A stretch of 64,000 nucleotides of DNA from Pseudomonas frederiksbergensis (GTDB lineage Bacteria; Pseudomonadota; Gammaproteobacteria; Pseudomonadales; Pseudomonadaceae), in contig NZ_MOBR01000041.1 of assembly GCF_003732705.1 (NCBI RefSeq), positions 307,361 to 371,360 on the forward strand, written 5' to 3'. The notes beneath the pieces are model-generated. The model was not told the origin of the DNA. It saw only the letters and a program-made list of their open reading frames with translations, and did no database searches. Position 1 is the first letter of the stretch, and every line of letters begins with the position of its first letter. A program made the translations under genes and the position numbers. Positions 35,455-41,726 of this stretch are shown here, in pieces.

Positions 35455-35752
35455 AGAAAAGGGGACAGATTTATTTACCCGTCCTCCTTGCCCCTAACCG
35501 TAAACAAGCCGCCCTCACAAAACACCTGTAAGAAATAACAGTTTGCAATACAGTTTTGCGATTACAGAGCTATTGGCTATGACTAAAATCCTTACAACAG
35601 ACGGCTTTGATTATTTTTTTGCCTCCTCTGCTTCGGTTCGGTTCGGTACACATTAACTATCGCGATAATCTTTCAGCCATTAAAAAACCCGCACGACGGC
35701 GGGTTTTTATTAGCGCGTTTTTTATTCCGACTCTTTTGGAAGCGTGAAAGGC
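35455..35752. repeat. Repeat module, copy 2
   Basis: Near-identical to 32752-33055. It begins AGAAAAGGGGACAGATTTAT (motif 35461-35477) and has three TTCGG units instead of six. Its hairpin is perfect here: AAAAACCCGC (35683-35692) with GCGGGTTTTT (35699-35708), a bidirectional terminator just past the 48-codon gene. Its left edge abuts the fba relic, so this copy has no cargo gene on its leader side. Confidence 0.85.
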
Positions 35753-35868
35753 GCAGGCCCTTTCGAGTTTTTGAACGTGCCCTGCGCCGCCCCTGAATCA
35801 ACAGGTTGCTTCTGCGGACTTGCTGGTTTGTTTGTATCTTCAGGTTGTGCTTTTCGTGTACTCATCAT
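35722..35868 (-). CDS. Island small gene, 48-residue hydrophilic protein
   Basis: Direct reading gives MMSTRKAQPEDTNKPASPQK and a C-terminal half ending KGPAPFTLPKESE. It is rich in Pro, Lys, Gln and Glu, with no hydrophobic segment, so probably disordered and cytoplasmic. AGAGG lies 8 bp upstream of the first ATG. A terminator follows at once (35683-35708). It is downstream of the 58-residue gene on the same strand, with a motif copy (35886-35902) between. A decayed copy of its last codons seems to be present at the end of the module near 33023-33053. Function unknown. Confidence 0.55.
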   Translation of the reverse strand: MMSTRKAQPEDTNKPASPQKQPVDSGAAQGTFKNSKGPAPFTLPKESE

Positions 35869-35885
35869 TGCGCACCTCTTCAGGT

Positions 35886-35902
35886 TAAATAAATCTGTCC
35901 CC
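35886..35902 (-). repeat. GGGGACAGATTTATTTA motif, inverted copy
   Basis: A perfect copy, read on the minus strand, between the two small leftward genes, followed on the plus strand by TTTTAATT. Confidence 0.85.
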
Positions 35903-35913
35903 TTTTAATTTAT

Positions 35914-36090
35914 CTATTTTACATCGCAGCTGTGGTCATCTGCCGACTTCTTTTTACAGATATCAAACACTGATTTTGAATGTAAACCGTCATTATGATA
36001 AGCGGGCCGACTCGAATAGTAAGCAAACGTCGACATACTTATACCGGACACACCTAAAAGCAGAAGCAATGCAATTGAATACTTTTTCAT
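35914..36090 (-). CDS. Island small gene, exported 58-residue two-cysteine protein
   Basis: Direct reading gives MKKYSIALLLLLGVSGISMS then TFAYYSSRPAYHNDGL, ending FDICKKKSADDHSCDVK. The N-terminus is a convincing signal peptide with likely cleavage after TFA, leaving a mature peptide of about 35 residues with two cysteines that could form a disulfide in the periplasm. GAGGTG lies about 5 bp before the ATG. The GGGGACGGATTTATTTA motif begins 30 bp upstream (36120), as for the other leftward cargo genes. No family is recognised; a small exported toxin, inhibitor or signalling peptide is conceivable, but nothing shows it. Confidence 0.65.
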   Translation of the reverse strand: MKKYSIALLLLLGVSGISMSTFAYYSSRPAYHNDGLHSKSVFDICKKKSADDHSCDVK

Positions 36091-36113
36091 AACCCACCTC
36101 GGAGAAAAAGGAG

Positions 36114-36606
36114 AAACAAGGGGACGGATTTATTTATTCATCCTCCCGGCACCTCAACGTAAACAAAACACCTCCACAAAGCACCTGTAAGAAATAACAG
36201 TTCGCAATACAGTTTTGCGATAACAAAGCAATGGGTTATGACTCAAAATAGTACAACACACCGCGTTGATTATTTTTTTGCTCCCTCTTCTACGCTTCCC
36301 GAAACATACATGGAAGTAGGTGGCTATATGCCTAGAACAGCACGCATCGTATTACCCAATTATCCGCATCACGTCGTGCAGCGCGGTCACAACAAGCAAG
36401 TGGTCTTCGCTGCAGCAAACGACTTCGAACACGATTAAATAAATCTGTCCCCTTTTATTTAACGCGGACAACTTACTGGCAATGCGAGATTTACCGATGA
36501 GATTGAGGCGATTACCGGATTGCGAATAACACAACGAACACGAGGCAGGCCAGCTAAATAGACTGGATAATTTTGAAGAGGGGATAGATTAAATAAATCT
36601 GTCCCC
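36114..36606. repeat. Non-autonomous RAYT derivative (MITE-like)
   Basis: Left end with motif 36120-36136 and CACCTGTAAGAAATAACAG (36182-36200); right end with the palindromic motif 36580-36606. Compared with 33544-34491 it lacks about 486 bp of the transposase gene, and a motif copy (36436-36452) sits at the join. The segment 36291-36432 is identical to 33721-33862 over 142 bp. Confidence 0.85.
36328..36561 (+). pseudogene. Internally deleted RAYT gene
   Basis: The first 35 codons (36328-36432) are identical to the intact RAYT. Reading then breaks into the motif at 36436-36452, and the last 100 bases of the gene reappear at 36461-36561 with a few substitutions. The HUH and tyrosine regions are gone, so no transposase can be made; the ends remain and might still be recognised by the intact enzyme. 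Confidence 0.9.
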
Positions 36607-36693
36607 TTTTATTGCCCTAAAGAAAAAAAAGGAACATATTTATTTAATACCTATTTTTTAGCTTTTATAGCTATAACAAAACATTCTTAAAAA

Positions 36694-36833
36694 CTGTCAT
36701 TTCTTACAGATGCCAATAAAGCTGACGCTTTCTAGCATTGAACACGTAACAAACAGGAATAGAAAAATACAGACTACTAAATTCGTCCCCTTTTTCATTT
36801 CTCTCTGCCTAAAACCATACAGGAGTCAACATC
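36694..36833 (+). promoter_or_regulatory. Shared leader upstream of the 138-residue cargo gene
   Basis: Starts CTGTCATTTCTTACAGATG (36694-36712), then AATAAAGCTGACGCTTTCTA, a degenerate motif (TAAATTCGTCCCC, ending 36790) and a T run. It is homologous to 34542-34671. AGGAG lies about 10 bp before the ATG at 36834. Confidence 0.7.
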
Positions 36834-37250
36834 ATGCCTGGAAGTTACCGTTGGACTGCACCATCCATCTTGCATCCGGTAGGGTGTCAATGCCGTGCGG
36901 ATGCAAACTATGTTTTTTGCGGATGCAATGGCCTGGGCGGTTATTTTTCTGGACCTTTGAATCCGACACAATACATCCAAGATCTAGCCGCAGCCGGATC
37001 TCAGCGTATTGCAGCGGAAAACAAGGCTAAGGAAGATGCTGCTGCACTAGCTGGCCGAGAACGCGAAACATATATGCAATCACCAAACTACACCGATGAC
37101 TTAACACTCCTAGTCAACCTTGAATACCGACCTGATAACTATGAAAGCATCGTCAACAATCCAGACTCAGTAAAACTTTATGCAAATAAAGCAAGAGTTC
37201 TACACGAACGATACTTTGGAGCTACTATAACTTGGCGGGAATTAGTATAA
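36834..37250 (+). CDS. Island cargo gene, unrecognised 138-residue protein
   Basis: No recognised family. The N-terminus is unusual: MPGSYRWTAPSILHPVGCQC continues with RADANYVFCGCNGLGG, giving four cysteines in two CxC pairs within 14 residues, a possible metal site. A middle helix rich in Ala, Glu and Lys (about 50-78) may be a coiled coil. The C-terminal part is acidic and helical (LYANKARVLHERYFGATITWRELV). No signal peptide. AT-rich codon use. The leader is shared with the gene at 34672. Downstream it converges on fba across a bidirectional terminator. Confidence 0.75.
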   Translation: MPGSYRWTAPSILHPVGCQCRADANYVFCGCNGLGGYFSGPLNPTQYIQDLAAAGSQRIAAENKAKEDAAALAGRERETYMQSPNYTDDLTLLVNLEYRPDNYESIVNNPDSVKLYANKARVLHERYFGATITWRELV

Positions 37251-37313
37251 AAAGTAGAGGCACAGGGGAGAAAAGCGGACAGATTACTTAATTTACCCTT
37301 TAATAAATCCAAC

Positions 37314-37344
37314 AAAAAACCCGCCTCTCGGCGGGTTTCTTTTC
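37314..37344. terminator. Bidirectional terminator between the island and fba
   Basis: AAACCCGCC (37317-37325), loop TCTC, GGCGGGTTT (37330-37338), flanked by A residues on the left and TCTTTTC on the right. It ends fba (leftward) and the 138-residue cargo gene (rightward). The same hairpin is duplicated at about 35358-35380 with the fba relic. Confidence 0.9.
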
Positions 37345-37365
37345 AACGCTGTTTAACGCCCTGGC

Positions 37366-38430
37366 TTAATTAACCTTAGCGTTCAACTCACCCTTCAAAT
37401 ACCGCTGATACATCGCTTCCAACGAGATCGGCTTGATCTTCGAAGCATTACCCGCAGTACCAAACGCTTCATAACGAGCAATACACACATCACGCATTGC
37501 CGTCACGGTCGCGCCGAAGAACTTGCGCGGGTCGAATTCGCTAGGGTTGGTAGCCATCAGGCGACGCATCGCACCGGTGGATGCCAGACGCAGGTCGGTG
37601 TCGATGTTGACCTTGCGCACGCCGTGCTTGATGCCTTCGACGATTTCTTCAACCGGCACGCCGTAGGTTTCTTTGATGTCGCCGCCGTACTGGTTGATGA
37701 TCGCCAGCCAGTCTTGTGGCACGGAGGACGAGCCGTGCATCACCAGGTGGGTGTTCGGGATGCGTTTGTGGATTTCTTTGATGCGGTCGATGGCCAGCAC
37801 GTCGCCGGTAGGTGGCTTGGTGAATTTGTAGGCGCCGTGGCTGGTGCCGATGGCGATGGCCAGGGCGTCGACCTGAGTGCGTTTGACGAAGTCAGCGGCT
37901 TCTTCCGGGTCGGTGAGCATTTGGCTGTGATCCAGAACGCCTTCGGCGCCGATGCCGTCTTCTTCACCGGCCATGCCGGTTTCCAGGGAACCCAGGCAGC
38001 CCAGCTCGCCTTCTACCGAAACGCCGCAGGCGTGAGCCATGGCCACGGTTTGTTGGGTCACGCGGATGTTGTAGTCGTAGTCGGTCGGGGTTTTGCCGTC
38101 TTCACCCAGGGAACCGTCCATCATCACCGAGCTGAAGCCCAGTTGGATGGAGCGCTGGCAGACGTCAGGGCTGGTGCCGTGGTCCTGGTGCATGCACACC
38201 GGGATGTGCGGGAATTCTTCGATTGCCGCGAGGATCAGGTGACGCAGGAACGGGGCGCCTGCGTATTTGCGAGCACCGGCCGAAGCCTGGACGATCACCG
38301 GGGAGTCAGTCTTGTCAGCGGCTTCCATGATGGCGCGCATCTGCTCAAGGTTGTTGACGTTGAAGGCTGGAACGCCGTAGCCGAATTCGGCTGCGTGGTC
38401 CAACATCTGGCGCATGCTGATAAGTGCCAT
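37366..38430 (-). CDS. fba: Fructose-1,6-bisphosphate aldolase, class II
   Basis: A 354-residue zinc-dependent aldolase of the long (Calvin-type) class II group, acting in gluconeogenesis and Entner-Doudoroff metabolism in Pseudomonas. Zinc and active-site motifs: HIPVCMHQDHGTSPDVCQRSIQLGFSSVMMDGS, GVSVEGELGCLGSLE, AIAIGTSHGAYKF and LVMHGSSSVPQDW. It is last in the leftward series tktA-epd-pgk-lipoproteins-fba. The last roughly 150 bp use codons less typical of the rest of the gene, and a second version of the final codons lies in the island at 35407-35454, suggesting replacement of the gene's 3' end during island formation. Confidence 0.96.
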   Translation of the reverse strand: MALISMRQMLDHAAEFGYGVPAFNVNNLEQMRAIMEAADKTDSPVIVQASAGARKYAGAPFLRHLILAAIEEFPHIPVCMHQDHGTSPDVCQRSIQLGFSSVMMDGSLGEDGKTPTDYDYNIRVTQQTVAMAHACGVSVEGELGCLGSLETGMAGEEDGIGAEGVLDHSQMLTDPEEAADFVKRTQVDALAIAIGTSHGAYKFTKPPTGDVLAIDRIKEIHKRIPNTHLVMHGSSSVPQDWLAIINQYGGDIKETYGVPVEEIVEGIKHGVRKVNIDTDLRLASTGAMRRLMATNPSEFDPRKFFGATVTAMRDVCIARYEAFGTAGNASKIKPISLEAMYQRYLKGELNAKVN

Positions 38431-38682
38431 TGTGTGTGTCTCTCCCGGTTTGGGTCGTTAATCGTGCCAGCCTGCCGTAGCGGCGGCGGCTATTCAAGTT
38501 ATTGCAGATCGGGGGTTGGTCCGGTCCGCTCATTCGGTGTTGCCTAAATCTCTACGAGCCATCGATTACCTGTAGAAGCGAAGCTTGCTCGCGAAAGCGG
38601 TTTAACGGCCAACACAGGTGTTGAATGTGCTGGCCTCTTCGCGAGCAAGCTTTGCTCCTACGGGTTTGGCGCGAGCCATCAA
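38431..38682. other. fba upstream region with a REP pair
   Basis: An opposed REP pair (38569-38665) separates the MliC-like gene from fba, leaving about 135 bp for an fba promoter. No gene is seen. Confidence 0.6.
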
Positions 38683-39015
38683 TTACTGCGCTTTACAACC
38701 GCGGCCAATCAAATCATTGGTGGCGACCCAGTACACCAGGCCTTCCTCACCTTTTACGTGAAACGCCAGCATGTCGTTGCTGTACAGCGATCCTTCGGCG
38801 CCCGGTTCAAGCTTCAAGCGGTAGACCTGATCGGCCCCGCCGAGGCGCACGTCGACTTCCTTGCGGCTGTCGTCGGTGTAGCGCCAGAGCACTTTCGCCT
38901 GGCTGTCGCAGGTCCAGGTGGTCCAGTTGTCCGTCGGCGCCGACGTGTTGAACAGGTTGAAATTCGAGCAACCTGCCAGCAGTGCCAACGCCATGACGGC
39001 GATAAAACCTTTCAT
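38683..39015 (-). CDS. mliC: MliC-family lysozyme inhibitor lipoprotein
   Basis: A 110-residue lipoprotein. The signal peptide MKGFIAVMALALLAGCSNFN has the lipobox LAGC. The MliC domain follows: WTTWTCDSQAKVLWRYTDDSRKEVDVRLGG, with partner cysteine in IGRGCKAQ, giving the family disulfide. MliC proteins bind and block C-type lysozyme and help bacteria resist host or environmental lysozyme. The ATG at 39015 is chosen for the lipoprotein signal. It lies between the small lipoprotein gene and fba, on the same strand. Confidence 0.82.
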   Translation of the reverse strand: MKGFIAVMALALLAGCSNFNLFNTSAPTDNWTTWTCDSQAKVLWRYTDDSRKEVDVRLGGADQVYRLKLEPGAEGSLYSNDMLAFHVKGEEGLVYWVATNDLIGRGCKAQ

Positions 39016-39071
39016 CCGTGTTCCTCGACCGACGGCGCACGCCGCCGGCCTTGAGTAAAGAGTCAGACCCG

Positions 39072-39296
39072 TCAAGGACAGCCATGTTCCTTGGCCGGGG
39101 TCTGTGTCTCGTATTTGTCCAGGCCATCGGGCCCGGATCGTTTGTTGAGCACCGGGTTGGTTTCGGCCTGCCAGTCGGCCTGGTAACAGCCTTTGTCAGC
39201 CGGCGCAGACGGCGCGGGTTCCGGTTTGGCTTTCGGGTTACTCCCGCAAGCCGCCAGCGAAACCGCGACGATCAACAGCGCTATCGCCCTGACCAT
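39072..39296 (-). CDS. Small lipoprotein of unknown function
   Basis: A 74-residue protein. MVRAIALLIVAVSLAACGSN is a lipoprotein signal with the lipobox LAAC; the mature part is Pro-rich (PKAKPEPAPSAPADKG) and has two further cysteines (GCYQADW, EHGCP). AAAGGAG lies 7-8 bp before the ATG at 39296. It is 34 bp downstream of pgk and probably cotranscribed. I do not recognise the family. Confidence 0.75.
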   Translation of the reverse strand: MVRAIALLIVAVSLAACGSNPKAKPEPAPSAPADKGCYQADWQAETNPVLNKRSGPDGLDKYETQTPAKEHGCP

Positions 39297-39330
39297 GTCA
39301 ACACTCCTTTGCCTGGTCATTTGAGTGATC

Positions 39331-40494
39331 TCAGGCCTTGGCCCGGCTTTCCAGGACTTCAACCGCCGGCAGTACTTTGCCTTCGACGAATTCGAGGAAC
39401 GCGCCGCCACCGGTAGAAATGTAGGAGATCTGATCGGCCACGCCATACTTATCGATCGCCGCCAAGGTGTCGCCGCCGCCCGCGATGGAGAACGCAGAGC
39501 TTTCAGCGATGGCCTGGGCCAGGACTTTGGTGCCGTTGCCGAACTGGTCGAATTCGAACACGCCCACCGGGCCGTTCCACAGGATGGTCTTGGACGACTT
39601 CAACAGCTCGGCGAAATTCGCCGCGGTCTGTGGGCCGATATCCAGGATCATGTCGTCGGCAGCCACGTCGGCGATCAGTTTGACGGTCGCGGTGGCGCTT
39701 TCAGCGAATTCCTTGGCAACCACCACGTCCACCGGCAGCGGCACGCTGACTTTGGCGGCGATGGCGCGGGCGGTGTCCAGCAGGTCCGGTTCGTACAGGG
39801 ACTTGCCGACCGGGTGACCGGCAGCCGCCAGGAAGGTGTTGGCGATACCGCCACCGACGATCAACTGGTTGCAGATCTGGCTCAGACTGTTGAGCACGTC
39901 GAGTTTGGTCGACACCTTGGAGCCGGCAACGATGGCGGCCATTGGCTGGGCCGGAGCGCCGAGGGCTTTGCCCAGTGCGTCCAGTTCAGCAGCCAGCAAC
40001 GGGCCAGCGGCGGCGACTTTGGCGAACTTGGCCACGCCGTGGGTCGAACCCTCGGCGCGGTGAGCGGTGCCGAAGGCGTCCATCACGAACACGTCGCACA
40101 GGGCGGCGTATTGCTGGGCCAGTTCGTCAGCGTTCTTTTTCTCGCCTTTGTTGAAGCGTACGTTTTCGAACAGCACGATGTCGCCGGCCTTCACGTCCAC
40201 GCCGCCCAAATAATCGGCCACCAGCGGCACTTCGCGGCCCAGGGCCTTGCTCAGGTAGTCAGCGACTGGCTTGAGGCTGTTCTCGGCCGAGAATTCGCCT
40301 TCGGTCGGACGCCCAAGGTGCGAGCAGACCATCACGGCCGCGCCTTTTTCCAGGGCCAGCTTGATGGTCGGCAGCGAAGCCAGGATACGCGCATCGCTGG
40401 TGACAACACCGTCCTTGACTGGGACGTTGAGGTCTTCGCGGATCAGTACGCGCTTACCTTGCAGATCGAGGTCGGTCATCTTCAACACGGTCAT
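39331..40494 (-). CDS. pgk: Phosphoglycerate kinase
   Basis: A 387-residue monomeric kinase transferring phosphate between 1,3-bisphosphoglycerate and ADP. The signature KRVLIREDLNVPVKDG is near the start, SHLGRPTEG follows, and the ATP-binding VSTKLDVLNSL, WNGPVGVFEFDQF and GGGDTLAAI are intact. The start MTVLKMTDLDLQGK (40494) matches the family. It lies 17 bp after epd, the conserved gap-like/pgk order. Confidence 0.97.
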   Translation of the reverse strand: MTVLKMTDLDLQGKRVLIREDLNVPVKDGVVTSDARILASLPTIKLALEKGAAVMVCSHLGRPTEGEFSAENSLKPVADYLSKALGREVPLVADYLGGVDVKAGDIVLFENVRFNKGEKKNADELAQQYAALCDVFVMDAFGTAHRAEGSTHGVAKFAKVAAAGPLLAAELDALGKALGAPAQPMAAIVAGSKVSTKLDVLNSLSQICNQLIVGGGIANTFLAAAGHPVGKSLYEPDLLDTARAIAAKVSVPLPVDVVVAKEFAESATATVKLIADVAADDMILDIGPQTAANFAELLKSSKTILWNGPVGVFEFDQFGNGTKVLAQAIAESSAFSIAGGGDTLAAIDKYGVADQISYISTGGGAFLEFVEGKVLPAVEVLESRAKA

Positions 40495-40511
40495 GGGTCG
40501 CAATTCCTGAG

Positions 40512-41576
40512 TTACTGTTTTTTAGTGACAGAAAGTGGAGCAGCTATTTGCAGATAGTGTTCTGCAACGTCCAGCATTCGGTTGGCAAACCCCCATTCGT
40601 TGTCGAACCAGGCCAGGATGTTCACCAGCCGAGGGCCGGAAACGCGGGTCTGACTGGCATCGACGATGGCCGAATGTGGGTCATGATTAAAATCACAGCT
40701 TGCGTGGGGAAGCTCAGTGTAGGCCAGCAAGCCTTTGAGCGGACCGCTGGTGGCCGCCTCGCGCAGAATCCGGTTGACCTCGGTGGCGTCGGTGTCGCTT
40801 ACGGTTTGCATCGTAATGTCGAGACACGACACGTTCACCGTCGGCACCCGTACGGCTTTGGCCTGAATTCGCCCGGCAAGTTCCGGCAGCAGGCGTTCGA
40901 TGCCCCGCGCCAGACCAGTGGACACCGGGATCACCGACTGGAACGCCGAACGGGTGCGGCGCAGGTCTTCATGGTGATAGGCGTCGATCACCGGTTGATC
41001 GTTCATCGCCGAGTGGATGGTGGTGATCGATACGTATTCCAGACCAATGGCCTGATCCAGCAGACGCAACAGCGGCACGCCGCAGTTGGTGGTGCAGGAC
41101 GCGTTGGACACCAGCAGCTCGTCGCCGGTCAGGCAATCCTGATTCACGCCATAGACGATGGTGGCGTCGACATCCGCCTCGCTGGCCATCGGCTGGGAAA
41201 ACAGCACCCGTGGCGCGCCCGCATCGAGGAACCGCTGGCCGTCTTCACGGGTGTGGTAAGCGCCGGAGCACTCCAGCACCAGATCGACGCCCAGGGACGC
41301 CCAATCGATGCCTTCGGGGGTGGCACTGCGCAGGACCTTCACGCAGTCGCCATTAATATGCAGACAATCGTCTTCAACCCGTACTTCACCGGGAAAACGC
41401 CCGTGAGTGGAGTCGAAACGTGTCAGGTATTCAATGCTGGCCATGTCAGCCAGATCGTTGATCGCGACAATTTCAAACCCAGCCGTCGAGCCTCGCTCAA
41501 ACAACGCACGCAAGACGCAACGACCAATCCGGCCGTAGCCGTTGAGTGCAACTTTGTAGGGACGCGGTTGGGGCAT
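40512..41576 (-). CDS. epd: D-erythrose-4-phosphate dehydrogenase
   Basis: A 354-residue GAPDH-family enzyme. The NAD-binding start is KVALNGYGRIGRCVLRALFERG, and the catalytic Cys is in VSNASCTTNCGVPLLR. Position between tktA and pgk and the sequence ATIVYGVNQDCLTGDELLVSNASCTTNC point to Epd, which oxidises erythrose-4-phosphate to 4-phosphoerythronate for pyridoxal phosphate synthesis, and not to glycolytic Gap. It ends 17 bp before pgk. A REP pair separates it from tktA. Confidence 0.9.
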   Translation of the reverse strand: MPQPRPYKVALNGYGRIGRCVLRALFERGSTAGFEIVAINDLADMASIEYLTRFDSTHGRFPGEVRVEDDCLHINGDCVKVLRSATPEGIDWASLGVDLVLECSGAYHTREDGQRFLDAGAPRVLFSQPMASEADVDATIVYGVNQDCLTGDELLVSNASCTTNCGVPLLRLLDQAIGLEYVSITTIHSAMNDQPVIDAYHHEDLRRTRSAFQSVIPVSTGLARGIERLLPELAGRIQAKAVRVPTVNVSCLDITMQTVSDTDATEVNRILREAATSGPLKGLLAYTELPHASCDFNHDPHSAIVDASQTRVSGPRLVNILAWFDNEWGFANRMLDVAEHYLQIAAPLSVTKKQ

Positions 41577-41632
41577 GGGGTTCTCGATTACCGTGGTGAA
41601 TCCGTCGGTTTTGCGTTGAATGTTCCATTGTC

Positions 41633-41696
41633 ATCGCGGGCAAGCCTTGCTCCTACGGATCGCATTGATCTGTAGGAGCAAGGCTTGCCCGCGATG
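41633..41696. repeat. Paired REP element between tktA and epd
   Basis: Opposed GCGGGCAAGC cores with a 12-bp centre lie between tktA and epd. They may part the messages of the two genes. Confidence 0.9.
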
Positions 41697-41726
41697 GCGT
41701 CAGAACAGGCAATACATCACCTGGAC

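Noticed and set aside
32266..37250. Toxin-immunity or secretion-effector cluster
   Set aside because: Small variable genes behind shared leaders would fit, but none of the proteins shows a toxin domain, immunity family or secretion marker that I recognise; only one has a signal peptide.
31620..37345. Prophage
   Set aside because: The C4-like RNA and AT-rich island suggested one, but no phage structural, integrase, lysis or replication gene is present.
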